Source: an uncultured Prevotella sp. (GTDB taxonomy: Bacteria; Bacteroidota; Bacteroidia; Bacteroidales; Bacteroidaceae). Taken from it: 47,411 nt of DNA. Both the position numbers and the translations under genes were made by a program. The stretch covers positions 1-47,411 of the forward strand of contig CABUXJ010000022.1 of the NCBI GenBank assembly GCA_902495455.1, given 5' to 3'. The notes under the pieces were generated by a model. That model worked only from the letters and a program-made list of their open reading frames with translations. It was not told the origin of the DNA and made no database searches. Shown in pieces: positions 16,297 to 24,354 of this stretch (its first letter is position 1; the number at the start of each line of letters is the position of its first letter).

Positions 16297-17094
16297 TTAG
16301 AATGACCAGCCGAGGCGGAGTCTGGGCTCGACACTGAATTTCAGCGAGCTTGCGCTGCTGTCATTCTTTCTGGTGACTTCATTCACGCGATCTTCCTGTG
16401 CAACCTGCGGGTCGTTGTTGGTGACGGTCTGCTCAAAGTCCTTGTATGACTTGTTGCTGAACTTCAGACCAAGCTCGGTGCCGATGTAGAGACCCTTGTA
16501 GAGGTAGAAGTCAAGGCCGGTGAAGATACCTGCGCGGAATGCACTATAAGCATTATCGCCTTTTGTCTCTGTCTCGGTTGTGAAGAAATCATAGCTCTTA
16601 GCCTTATCTGCATCAGCGGGATCAGCATTTGATTTCAGATGCATGTCTGCTGCAACCACGTTGGTCGTATTCCATGATGTCTCGAAACCGAGGCCTGCTC
16701 CTACGTACAGATCCATGCGACCGTTCTTCACGAGGTGACGCTCATAGCCGAGGTCGATTGAGAATTTGCCGGTCTTTGTCTTGTTCTCTTCGTTGCTTGT
16801 CTGATAGTTATAGAAAGCTGTTTTTACTTCATCGTCCTCATCGGGTGCTTCACCAAACTTCATGTCGTTCTTATTGTCCATCTCCAGACCTAAAGTCAAA
16901 CGGATAGCGTCCTTATCTGTGATGAAGTAGCGAACCTTGAGACCTTCGATTTTGAATTGGTCATTGTCGCTGAACGGGTTAAACTGAACTTCGGTGTTGA
17001 TGCTTCCGGCGGTGGGAAGGTTGTAGTTCTGAGCCACGGCGCGGCCCGAAACCATTGTTGCAGCGATGGCAACAAACATTGCAATTTTTCTCAT
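16297..17094 (-). CDS. Outer-membrane beta-barrel protein (porin-like)
   Basis: A 265-residue secreted barrel. The chosen ATG (complement of 17092-17094) gives a clean signal peptide MRKIAMFVAIAATMVSGRAVAQ. An upstream in-frame ATG at 17160 lies at the predicted transcript start and adds residues without signal character. The mature protein alternates hydrophobic strands with charged loops (for example KIEGLKVRYFITDKDAIRL, MDLYVGAGLGFET and GLYIGTELGLKFSN) and ends in RLRLGWSF, the terminal aromatic expected for BAM recognition. Ligand unknown. It is monocistronic. Confidence 0.85.
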   Translation of the reverse strand: MRKIAMFVAIAATMVSGRAVAQNYNLPTAGSINTEVQFNPFSDNDQFKIEGLKVRYFITDKDAIRLTLGLEMDNKNDMKFGEAPDEDDEVKTAFYNYQTSNEENKTKTGKFSIDLGYERHLVKNGRMDLYVGAGLGFETSWNTTNVVAADMHLKSNADPADADKAKSYDFFTTETETKGDNAYSAFRAGIFTGLDFYLYKGLYIGTELGLKFSNKSYKDFEQTVTNNDPQVAQEDRVNEVTRKNDSSASSLKFSVEPRLRLGWSF

Positions 17095-17157
17095 AAATAC
17101 TTTTCTTTTGATTAATAATTTAGGGATTGCGGTCCCATTAACTTTAATTGATATGTG

Positions 17158-17165
17158 CAAATGTA
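17158..17165 (-). promoter_or_regulatory. -7 box of the outer-membrane barrel gene
   Basis: TACATTTG on the minus strand, giving a leader of about 57 nt before the ATG at 17094. Confidence 0.55.
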
Positions 17166-17569
17166 ACTAAAAATGAAATAATTATACGCTATAATGTGTT
17201 AAATACTATTAATTAGGTCAATTTATATGTTTATATCTATGAACGCGCCCATGCGCATTACTTATTTATATGGTTGCGGCCTCCACTCATGCCGACTTAT
17301 CCGACCGTCCACGAATGTCCGCCATGCGGAACGCTTGTTGACAGGCACAACCGAGTGGACGTGATTTTGCATGACAGCGTGGCTTATATAACGAAAATGT
17401 TAAATTCAGAATAATTCTTACAAACGGTCTCCATTTTAACATGGATTTTCCACCGAGTGGTCACTCGGCTTCAAATATGCGAGTTTTGCGCGTGCATCTT
17501 TTTCTTCCTGACGACCAGCGTGTTAGGAATAAAATCGCGAAAGTGTGCAGCTTTTTCGCCGTTTTTTCC

Positions 17570-17685
17570 GAGCCGTAAGGCCCTTACGGCTCTGCAACGA
17601 GGGCCCCGTTGCATTGCAACGGCGTGCTCGTTGCGAGCCAATAACCATGCCGTTGCAACCCAACGGGGCCCTTACGGCAAGACGG
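17570..17685 (-). repeat. GC-rich modular repeat core, copy B (inverted)
   Basis: In reverse complement it follows the module order of copies A and D: CCGTAAGGGCCCCGTTGG, GGCTCGCAACGAG, GCACGCCGTTGCAATGCAAC, GGGGCCC, and the GCCGTAAG/CTTACGGC hairpin (17572-17590). Homology outside the core is weak. Confidence 0.75.
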
Positions 17686-17817
17686 CCGCCAAAATTTTGA
17701 GCGACGACGGAGACTTTTCGGTCGGATTACAACGTTTTTAGACAATTTTTCGCGCGTTGCGAAATGTTAATTTTAACAATCATTTTCTGACATTTTTTGT
17801 GTGTATCGGGAGATTTT

Positions 17818-17913
17818 CTCTACACACATCTTCAGCACTGTTTGGATGCAACGCAACATGTCCTTTGGGAAGTCTTTAAGTGGGGTAATCGCAGTCCCTT
17901 CCTTGCAAGGAGG
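17818..17913. repeat. Second dispersed repeat, copy 1
   Basis: Resembles 47209-47295: both read TACACA(CA)TCTT, GCAC(T/A)GTTT, a CTTT, then GTCTTTA(A/T)GTGGGGTAAT, TCCC and TCCTT. Here the end forms the left arm of the 64-bp palindrome. Confidence 0.6.
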
Positions 17914-17937
17914 GGACTGCGATTACCCCACTTAAAG
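17874..17937. repeat. 64-bp near-perfect palindrome upstream of dsbD
   Basis: Arms of 32 bp, starting CTTTAAGTGGGGTAATCGCA and meeting at TCCTTGCAAGGA, pair at 31 of 32 positions by hand count. No T-tract follows, so a simple terminator is unlikely. The dsbD promoter lies about 120 bp downstream. Confidence 0.85.
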
Positions 17938-18058
17938 TCTTTCCGATGAACTTGTCGCGTTGATATTAATATGAGAGATGTGGCGTCCGTCGGCAACGTA
18001 TGGACGGCCAAAATGGCTGTTTCTTGGCTGCGAGTGAGTGATTTTGGTATTTATTTAG

Positions 18059-18066
18059 TATTTTTG
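18059..18066 (+). promoter_or_regulatory. -7 box of dsbD
   Basis: TATTTTTG. The ATG at 18094 lies about 21 nt downstream of the predicted transcript start. Confidence 0.55.
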
Positions 18067-18093
18067 CAGTCGAATATTCAAACTTACATTGCA

Positions 18094-20172
18094 ATGAAGA
18101 AACACCTGTTACTCCTTTTGGTGACGGTCTTCGCCGTCGCCGCCAAGGCTCAAATGGTCGATCCGGTTCATTTCACCTCGCAGCTCAAAATGCTGGGCGG
18201 TGACGAGGCGGAAATCGTCTTTTCGGCCAAAATCGACAAGGGCTGGCATCTCTATTCCACCGAACTGGGCAACGACGGTCCCATATCGGCAACGTTCAAC
18301 GTCAACAAGATGGACGGCGCGAAGCCCGTCGGTAAGCTCAAACCGCGGGGTAGCGAGGTCTCCAAATATGACAATATGTTCGGAATGACGCTGCGCTTCT
18401 TTGAGAGTAGCGGCGCTTTCGTTCAGAAAATCAAGTTCACCAAGGCTTCGTATGACATAGACTGCTATCTCGAATACGGTGCGTGCAACGACGAAATGTG
18501 TCTGCCGCCGTCGCAGATTGCACTCGTGAAGAAAGGTACTCTGTCAAATCCGCCGAAGACCGCCGAGGCCGACGGCAATGGAAGTGCGGCCAAGGACGGC
18601 GCTGAAGAAAAGGCTGCTGCCGACGCGAAGATTGGCGGAGCCGACGCCACGACAGACATCGTGTTGGTCGAGGGTGACTCGGCAAAGGCTGATTCGGCCG
18701 CGGCTGTCGCCGGAAACGCCGGCGGAGAGGACGGACTTACAGCCGGTTCGGAACTGTGGCGGCCCGTCATCGACGAGCTGAAGGCGTACGACAAGAGCAC
18801 GATGGACAACTCGCTGCTGTACATCTTCCTCGCCGGACTGGCCGGAGGATTTCTCGCTCTGCTCACACCCTGCGTGTGGCCGATTATCCCGATGACCGTC
18901 AGTTTCTTCCTCAAGCGCAACAAGGACCGCTCCAAGGCCATCCGCGAAGCCGTCACCTATGGCATTTCAATCGTCGTGATATACGTCCTCCTGGGTCTGA
19001 TTGTGACGATGCTGTTTGGCGCGAGCGCACTCAATGCGTTGTCGACCAACGCCGTGTTCAACATCTTCTTCTGCCTGTTGCTGCTTGTTTTCGCCGCGTC
19101 GTTCTTCGGCGCGTTTGAGATCACGCTGCCGTCGTCATGGAGCAACAAGATCGACCAGAAGTCGGAGTCGACCACCGGCATGCTCAGCATCTTCCTGATG
19201 GCCTTCACGCTGACCCTCGTCTCGTTCTCCTGCACGGGCCCTATCATCGGTTTCCTGCTCGTGGCCGTGTCCACTCAGGGCAGCTACATAGCCCCGACCA
19301 TCGGCATGTTGGGCTTTGCTATCGCTCTGGCCATCCCATTCACGCTGTTCGCCATGTTCCCCAGCCTCCTGAAGTCGGCCCCGAAGTCCGGCGGATGGAT
19401 GAATGTGGTCAAGGTCGTGTTGGGCTTCATCGAGATAGCCTTTGCTTTGAAGTTCCTCTCCGTGGCCGATCTGGCCTACGGCTGGCACATTCTTGACCGC
19501 GAGGTGTTCATCTCGCTGTGGATTGTCATCTTCGGACTGCTCGGCATCTACCTGCTCGGCTGGCTCAAATTTCCGCATGACGACGAGGGCAACCGCACCA
19601 ACGTGCCCCAGTTCTTCCTCGCCATGATTTCGCTGGCGTTTGCCATCTATATGGTGCCGGGACTGTGGGGAGCACCCCTTAAGGCCATCAGCGCTTTCGC
19701 TCCGCCGATGAACACGCAGGACTTCAACCTGCAGGAGTCGGCCGTCGAAGCCCAGTTTACGGACTACGACGAGGGCATGGCCGCCGCCGCCCGCATGGGA
19801 AAACCGGTCATGGTCGACTTCACGGGTTTCGGTTGTGTCAACTGCCGCAAGATGGAAGCTGCCGTATGGACCGACCCGAAGGTGGCCGGTATGATTTCGA
19901 AGGACTATGTTCTCATATCACTTTACGTTGATGACAAGACTCCTCTGAAGGAACCTGTCACCGTGACCGAGAACGGCCAGCAGCGCACGCTGCGCACCGT
20001 GGGCGACAAGTGGAGCTATCTGGAGCGCACGAAGGTGGGCGCCAACACCCAGCCCGTCTATGTCCTGCTCGATAACGAGGGCAAACCGCTCAACGGGTTG
20101 CGCTCCTACGACGAGGACATACAGGAGTATGTTGACTTCCTCAGCAAGGGATTGGAGAATTACCGCAAATGA
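18094..20172 (+). CDS. dsbD: Protein-disulfide reductase DsbD
   Basis: A 692-residue inner-membrane protein that passes electrons from cytoplasmic thioredoxin to periplasmic disulfides. Order of parts: signal peptide (1-19); N-terminal periplasmic domain with the pair Cys131 and Cys136 in GACNDEMCLPP; an Ala/Asp/Glu-rich linker (about 155-215); a transmembrane domain of about eight helices with paired cysteines in LTPCVWPIIP and SFSCTGPIIG; and a C-terminal thioredoxin domain with Cys581-Val-Asn-Cys584. Longer frames starting at 17971 include the promoter and are rejected. A cysteine-desulfidase-like gene follows after 16 bp. Confidence 0.95.
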   Translation: MKKHLLLLLVTVFAVAAKAQMVDPVHFTSQLKMLGGDEAEIVFSAKIDKGWHLYSTELGNDGPISATFNVNKMDGAKPVGKLKPRGSEVSKYDNMFGMTLRFFESSGAFVQKIKFTKASYDIDCYLEYGACNDEMCLPPSQIALVKKGTLSNPPKTAEADGNGSAAKDGAEEKAAADAKIGGADATTDIVLVEGDSAKADSAAAVAGNAGGEDGLTAGSELWRPVIDELKAYDKSTMDNSLLYIFLAGLAGGFLALLTPCVWPIIPMTVSFFLKRNKDRSKAIREAVTYGISIVVIYVLLGLIVTMLFGASALNALSTNAVFNIFFCLLLLVFAASFFGAFEITLPSSWSNKIDQKSESTTGMLSIFLMAFTLTLVSFSCTGPIIGFLLVAVSTQGSYIAPTIGMLGFAIALAIPFTLFAMFPSLLKSAPKSGGWMNVVKVVLGFIEIAFALKFLSVADLAYGWHILDREVFISLWIVIFGLLGIYLLGWLKFPHDDEGNRTNVPQFFLAMISLAFAIYMVPGLWGAPLKAISAFAPPMNTQDFNLQESAVEAQFTDYDEGMAAAARMGKPVMVDFTGFGCVNCRKMEAAVWTDPKVAGMISKDYVLISLYVDDKTPLKEPVTVTENGQQRTLRTVGDKWSYLERTKVGANTQPVYVLLDNEGKPLNGLRSYDEDIQEYVDFLSKGLENYRK

Positions 20173-20188
20173 TTTCGCCGGCTGAATT

Positions 20189-21478
20189 ATGACAGACATC
20201 AAGACAAGCGAGCGCATCATCGCCCTCATCAAGCGTGAGGTCGTGCCCGCCATAGGTTGCACCGAACCGATGGCCGTGGCCCTCTGTGTGGCCAAAGCGA
20301 CGGAGACGCTGGGCTGTCGGCCCGAAAAGATTGGCCTGTTGCTCAGTGCCAACATCCTCAAGAACGCTATGGGTGTTGGCATCCCCGGTACGGGCATGAT
20401 CGGATTGCCCATCGCCATATCGCTCGGAGCGCTCATCGGCAAGTCCGCATACGGTTTGGAAGTGCTCAAGGACCTCACGCCTGAGACGCTTGAGGAAGGC
20501 AAGGCGTACATGGACAGCCACTGCATCGACATCAAACTGAAGGAGGGTATCACCGAAAAGCTCTACATCGAGGTGACATGTGAGGCCGGAGATCATCGCG
20601 CTACGGCTGTCATTGCCGGCAGCCACACCCGCTTCGTCACCGTCACAAAAGATGGTGAGACCCTCATGGGAGCCGCTGCCGGCACGTCATCGGAGGCTGC
20701 CGACGAGGACATCAGGCTTAACATGCGCCTTGTATACGACTTCGCCATGACGTCACCGATAGACAATCTGCGCTTCATTCTCGCCACAAAGGAATATAAC
20801 ATGGGCGCTGCCCGCGAGGCCATCAAGGGCAACTACGGCCACAATCTCGGTAAGACCATCGACCGTCCGCTAAGCCAAGGCATCCTCGGTCACAGCATCT
20901 TCTCACACATCATCGCCAAGACGGCATCGGCATGTGACGCCCGTATGGGCGGCGCGATGATTCCGGTGATGAGCAATTCGGGCAGCGGCAATCAGGGAAT
21001 CTGCGCCACCAACCCCGTAGCGGTGTATGCCGAAGAGAACGAGAACACGGAGGAGGAGCTCATACGGGCCCTCACTCTGAGCCATCTGACGGCCATATAT
21101 ATCAAGCAGAGCCTCGGGAAGTTGTCCGCCCTGTGCGGTTGTGTGGTCGCCTCGATAGGCAGCAGCTGCGGCATAACCTACCTCATGGGTGGCGACTATC
21201 AGCGCATCTGTTGGGCCGTGAAGAACATGATAGCCAACCTGACGGGCATGATCTGCGACGGAGCGAAGCCGAGTTGCGCGCTGAAAATATCGTCGGGAGT
21301 GAGCACGGCCATCCTTTCCGCCCTGCTGGCGATGGAGGGCAAGTGTGTCTCGAGTGCCGAAGGCATCATCGACGACTGCGTCGACAGAAGCATACATAAC
21401 CTTACTTCAATCGGCGCGGACGCCATGCGCGCCACCGACGACATGGTTCTGAACATCATGACACATAAAGGGTGCTGA
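20189..21478 (+). CDS. UPF0597 / L-cysteine desulfidase family protein (CyuA-like, serine dehydratase alpha fold)
   Basis: A 429-residue protein of the family that includes CyuA (YhaM), a [4Fe-4S] enzyme degrading L-cysteine to pyruvate, ammonia and sulfide, and that is related to the alpha domain of bacterial L-serine dehydratase. Cysteines in conserved surroundings, candidate cluster ligands, are GCTEPMAVAL near the N-terminus, CGCVVASIGSSCGITYLMG, and GMICDGAKPSCALKISSG. The ANILKNAMGVGIPGTG and NSGSGNQGI segments are family hallmarks. It is 16 bp from dsbD, so both may respond to cysteine or thiol status (inference). Serine dehydratase activity cannot be excluded. Confidence 0.88.
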   Translation: MTDIKTSERIIALIKREVVPAIGCTEPMAVALCVAKATETLGCRPEKIGLLLSANILKNAMGVGIPGTGMIGLPIAISLGALIGKSAYGLEVLKDLTPETLEEGKAYMDSHCIDIKLKEGITEKLYIEVTCEAGDHRATAVIAGSHTRFVTVTKDGETLMGAAAGTSSEAADEDIRLNMRLVYDFAMTSPIDNLRFILATKEYNMGAAREAIKGNYGHNLGKTIDRPLSQGILGHSIFSHIIAKTASACDARMGGAMIPVMSNSGSGNQGICATNPVAVYAEENENTEEELIRALTLSHLTAIYIKQSLGKLSALCGCVVASIGSSCGITYLMGGDYQRICWAVKNMIANLTGMICDGAKPSCALKISSGVSTAILSALLAMEGKCVSSAEGIIDDCVDRSIHNLTSIGADAMRATDDMVLNIMTHKGC

Positions 21479-21500
21479 GGCTTAAGACCTCGGCACCTTT
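21467..21500 (+). terminator. Terminator after the CyuA-like gene
   Basis: Stem AAAGGGTGCTGAGG / CCTCGGCACCTTT, with one weak pair and a short unequal arm, overlaps the stop codon and is followed by a short pyrimidine tract. Confidence 0.6.
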
Positions 21501-21576
21501 CTCATTATATACCTATACATCATTTATTATATACATATTATATATGAACGGCGCGGCTGTTGCGTTCCGGACAGGA

Positions 21577-21618
21577 CTTCGATGATGTCCCGAAGGCGCT
21601 TCGACGACGCCCCGAAGG
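21577..21618. repeat. 22-bp-spaced direct repeat, two copies
   Basis: CTTCGAYGAYGYCCCGAAGG at 21577-21596 and 21599-21618, offset by 22 bp. Each copy has CTTCG/CGAAG ends able to pair. It lies in the leaderless gap before the PorT-like gene. No assigned role. Confidence 0.6.
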
Positions 21619-21648
21619 TTAAAAAATAATAAGCAATCCGTAAATCTT

Positions 21649-21678
21649 TTTGCTGTCAGCAAAATATTAATATCTTTG
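21649..21678 (+). promoter_or_regulatory. Promoter of the PorT-like gene
   Basis: TTTG at 21649-21652 and TATCTTTG at 21671-21678, 18 bp apart. The leader to the ATG is about 94 nt, long for this window. Confidence 0.6.
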
Positions 21679-21778
21679 CATGAAATAGGCGGCGCTTGGC
21701 AACCGGCAAGTAAACTTGTATCGCTCCCGCTTGCACTGTATTTGTAAAAGATAATAACGACAATCCAATAGAAAGACA

Positions 21779-22432
21779 ATGAAGAGACTAATGCTCACCA
21801 TCGCAAGCATCATCATGGCCCTGCCGATGCTCGCACAATATGATGCTTATGGCAGGACGCAGACCACCGTGGCAGGATATGGCGGAGGAAAAACCATATA
21901 CTACGGACTGCGGCTCGGTATGGCCGTGTCGACTGTCAACTCTGACGACAGCGCCCTCGACGGCGGGACGGCACAGACCGGACTCAATCTCGGTGTAATA
22001 GCCGGTTTTCAGCTCACCCCTTCCGCTCCCGTTTATCTTGAGTCAGGACTCTTCTATACCGAGAAGGGAGGCAAGGGATATGTCGACAAAGCAAAGTTTT
22101 CATACAATCTCAACTACCTCGAGGTCCCCGTGATTGTCAAATACCGTTACAGTGTGGACGACCGTTTCTCCATCCAGCCTTTTGTCGGCGGCTATTTTGC
22201 GCTCGGAGTGGGCGGCAAGGTGAAGAATTATGATGCCCGCGAGACTTCTTCATCATTCTCGGAGCACTTCTTCAAGCGTTTCGATGGCGGTCTGAAGATA
22301 GGTTGCGGCTTCGAGTATCAGATGATTTATGCCGACCTGTCGTACGATTGGGGATTGGCAAACATATGCCACAGCGACTTCGATTCGTCCCGGACGGGTT
22401 GCTTCTATGTTAACTGCGGCGTCAACTTCTGA
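21779..22432 (+). CDS. PorT-like outer-membrane beta-barrel protein
   Basis: A 217-residue secreted barrel with a signal peptide ending near LAQ (residues 1-19) and the eight-stranded pattern of the PorT/OMP_b-brl_2 family: GLRLGMAVSTVN, GLNLGVIAGFQL, YLESGLFYTEKGG, YLEVPVIVKYRY, IQPFVGGYFALGVGG, KIGCGFEYQMIYADLSYDWG and a final CFYVNCGVNF. The motif of strong strand 'YLEvP' is characteristic. Members are surface proteins of varied or unknown function. PorT itself serves type IX secretion, but this gene has no T9SS neighbours. Confidence 0.85.
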   Translation: MKRLMLTIASIIMALPMLAQYDAYGRTQTTVAGYGGGKTIYYGLRLGMAVSTVNSDDSALDGGTAQTGLNLGVIAGFQLTPSAPVYLESGLFYTEKGGKGYVDKAKFSYNLNYLEVPVIVKYRYSVDDRFSIQPFVGGYFALGVGGKVKNYDARETSSSFSEHFFKRFDGGLKIGCGFEYQMIYADLSYDWGLANICHSDFDSSRTGCFYVNCGVNF

Positions 22433-22446
22433 CGCTTCCGCAACGT

Positions 22447-22505
22447 GATACGGCCCCGGAAACACGGCCATACGTTTAGTATGACAATGTTTCCGGGGCC
22501 GTATC
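22447..22505 (+). terminator. Long-stem terminator after the PorT-like gene
   Basis: Perfect 18-bp arms beginning GATACGGCCCCGG (22447-22464 and 22488-22505) with TTTGTAT after the stem. Confidence 0.75.
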
Positions 22506-22513
22506 TTTGTATA

Positions 22514-22601
22514 GATACGAAAGAATGGATTTGCTGATACAAAAGGATGGTTCAACTGATACAAAAGGATGGCTATTCAGATACAAAAAGATGGATGACA
22601 G
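22514..22601. repeat. Four-copy array with a strict 22-bp period
   Basis: The 15-bp core GATACAAAAGGATGG (first copy GATACGAAAGAATGG, fourth GATACAAAAAGATGG) starts at 22514, 22536, 22558 and 22580, each followed by seven unrelated bases. On the minus strand, the copy nearest the tRNA contributes the T-rich half of the tRNA terminator. Constant core plus variable spacer at two helical turns resembles a protein-binding-site array, but no cognate protein is evident. Confidence 0.85.
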
Positions 22602-22625
22602 CCGCATGGGCTTATCATCCATCTT
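22588..22625 (-). terminator. Terminator of the initiator tRNA gene
   Basis: On the minus strand an 11-bp stem AAGATGGATGA / TCATCCATCTT is followed by TTTG, starting 5 nt beyond the tRNA 3' end. Confidence 0.75.
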
Positions 22626-22629
22626 GTAG

Positions 22630-22702
22630 TTGCGGAGGCAGGACTCGAACATGCGACCTCCAGGTTATGAGCCTGGCGAGCTACCAACTGCTCCACTCCG
22701 CG
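22630..22702 (-). tRNA. Initiator-type tRNA-Met (anticodon CAT)
   Basis: A 73-nt cloverleaf without encoded CCA. The acceptor arm begins CGCGGAG and ends CTCCGCA, so C1 faces A72 unpaired, the hallmark of bacterial initiator tRNA. The D arm is GAGC...GCTC and the anticodon loop is CTCATAA. The anticodon stem is CCAGG/CCTGG, which has two of the three consecutive G-C pairs expected in initiators. The T arm GCATG-TTCGAGT-CCTGC contains a U52-C62 mismatch where related tRNAs have G-C, an unusual base that may be real or a sequencing error. Confidence 0.92.
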
Positions 22703-22878
22703 ATGTGATTTCTTAATTGCGAGTGCAAAGGTAATACATTATTTTGGATTTCACAAGACTTTGCCGTCTTTTTTGCTGTATAATACGAAAAAGCCGCCAT
22801 TTTGTGGTCTTTTTGTTACCTTTACTATCCTGTAAGCCCATAAAAAATGTTTTAAGAGCTGACAAAATGCCCGTTTTG

Positions 22879-22910
22879 TTTGCTCAATCAAAATATAATT
22901 GATACTTTTG
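22879..22910 (+). promoter_or_regulatory. Promoter of the TetR/fabG unit
   Basis: TTTG at 22879-22882 and TACTTTTG at 22903-22910 with 20 bp between them, close to ideal. The ATG at 22961 follows an AGAGGAGGAAAAG ribosome-binding region. Confidence 0.7.
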
Positions 22911-22960
22911 CACATGATAATGATGATGTGCAATATCATCAATAAGAGGAGGAAAAGATT

Positions 22961-23554
22961 ATGTCCATATCAAAAACGAGACAGAAACTGATTGACGTGG
23001 CAAGGCAGCTGTTTGCCAAGAACGGCCTTGAGAACACCACGATGAACGACATCGCCCTCGCGTCCGGCAAGGGTCGTCGCACGTTGTACACCTATTTCAA
23101 GAGTAAAGAAGATGTCTATTATGCCGTGATAGAGTCCGAACTGGAGCGTCTGTCCGACCGTCTGGACGAGGTCGCGGCCAAGAAGACGCGACCGCAGGAC
23201 AAGATTATCGAGCTCATCTACACCCATCTGAACATGATCAAGGAGACCGTCGTGCGCAACGGCAACCTGCGTGCGGAGTTCTTCCGCAACATCTGGATGG
23301 TGGAGAAAGTCCGCAAGAACTTCGACGAGGACGAGATTGAACTCTTCCGCAAGGTCTACGCCAACGGCAAGGCCGACGGCGAGTTTGATATCGAGAACGT
23401 CGATCTCGTGGCCGACATAACCCACTACTGTATCAAGGGACTCGAAGTACCTTATATATATGGCCGTCTCGGTCACGGCATGACCGAGGAGACGAGCAAG
23501 CCCCTTGTAGCCAAGGTCGTCTACGGAGCGTTGGGAAAGAGCATGCTGAAATGA
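22961..23554 (+). CDS. TetR/AcrR family transcriptional regulator
   Basis: A 197-residue regulator. The N-terminal HTH occupies about residues 8-54 (ARQLFAKNGLENTTMNDIAL, then GKGRRTLYTYFKSKEDVYYA), with the recognition helix in the GRRTLYTYF region. The C-terminal ligand-binding part is all-helical and not diagnostic. A good Shine-Dalgarno-like GAGGAGG precedes the ATG. The gene is 36 bp upstream of fabG on the same strand, so it may control fatty-acid synthesis or respond to an acyl compound (inference from context). Confidence 0.92.
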   Translation: MSISKTRQKLIDVARQLFAKNGLENTTMNDIALASGKGRRTLYTYFKSKEDVYYAVIESELERLSDRLDEVAAKKTRPQDKIIELIYTHLNMIKETVVRNGNLRAEFFRNIWMVEKVRKNFDEDEIELFRKVYANGKADGEFDIENVDLVADITHYCIKGLEVPYIYGRLGHGMTEETSKPLVAKVVYGALGKSMLK

Positions 23555-23590
23555 CAACATATCAATAAACATATTAAAACAACAAAGAAA

Positions 23591-24337
23591 ATGGGATTAT
23601 TGACAGGTAAGACAGCCCTCATCACGGGAGCTGCGCGCGGTATCGGCAAGGCTATCGCGCTGAAATTTGCCGAAGAGGGTGCGAACATCGCGTTCACGGA
23701 CCTCGTAATCGACGAGAATGGCAAGGCCACTGAGGCCGAGATTGCAGCAAAGGGCGTCAAAGCCAAAGGATATGCAAGCAACGCAGCCGACTTCGCTCAG
23801 ACCGAAGAGGTTGTGAAGCAGGTTAAGGAAGAGTTTGGTTCTATCGACATTTTGGTCAACAACGCCGGCATCACGAAGGACGGTCTGATGCTCCGCATGA
23901 CCGAGGCACAGTGGGACGCAGTCATCGCGGTCAACCTGAAGAGCGCCTTCAACTTCATCCACGCCTGCGTACCGGTGATGATGCGCCAGCGCGGCGGTTC
24001 GATCATCAACATGGCGTCGGTGGTCGGAGTCCACGGCAATGCCGGCCAGAGCAACTACGCCGCCTCAAAGGCCGGTCTGATCGCTCTCGCCAAGAGTGTC
24101 GCTCAGGAGATGGGACCGAAGGGCATCCGTGCCAACGCCATCGCTCCGGGCTTCATCGACACGGCCATGACACAGGCTCTGCCGGACGAAATCCGCAAGG
24201 AGTGGGCAGCGAAGATTCCTCTGCGCCGCGGCGGTACGGTGGCCGACATCGCCAACTGCGCCACGTTCCTCGCCTCTGACATGTCGAGCTACATCAGCGG
24301 ACAGGTCATTCAGGTCGACGGCGGTATGAACATGTAA
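23591..24337 (+). CDS. fabG: 3-oxoacyl-[acyl-carrier-protein] reductase FabG
   Basis: A 248-residue short-chain dehydrogenase that reduces 3-oxoacyl-ACP with NADPH in fatty-acid elongation. Rossmann motif TGAARGIG at 12-19, NNAG at 90-93, catalytic Ser143, Tyr156 and Lys160 (YAASK), and the C-terminal ISGQVIQVDGGMNM closing segment all fit FabG and not a generic SDR. Preceded by a TetR gene and followed by a large stem-loop. Confidence 0.93.
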   Translation: MGLLTGKTALITGAARGIGKAIALKFAEEGANIAFTDLVIDENGKATEAEIAAKGVKAKGYASNAADFAQTEEVVKQVKEEFGSIDILVNNAGITKDGLMLRMTEAQWDAVIAVNLKSAFNFIHACVPVMMRQRGGSIINMASVVGVHGNAGQSNYAASKAGLIALAKSVAQEMGPKGIRANAIAPGFIDTAMTQALPDEIRKEWAAKIPLRRGGTVADIANCATFLASDMSSYISGQVIQVDGGMNM

Positions 24338-24354
24338 TAACCGTAACCACATCA

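Larger units (their letters stand above)
17095..18058. other. Long gene-free region between a barrel gene and dsbD
   Basis: Contains the divergent promoters, a 16-bp perfect palindrome CCGAGTGGTCACTCGG (17453-17468), the GC-rich modular repeat (17570-17685) and a 64-bp near-perfect palindrome (17874-17937). Open frames through this stretch follow the repeats, and I see no supported gene. Confidence 0.6.

Noticed and set aside
17457..17741. 94-codon frame over repeat copy B
   Set aside because: It covers the repeat core and has no promoter or recognised family; treated as part of the repeat.
22514..22601. Possible CRISPR array
   Set aside because: Period of 22 bp with 7-bp spacers is far too short for CRISPR, and no cas genes are present.
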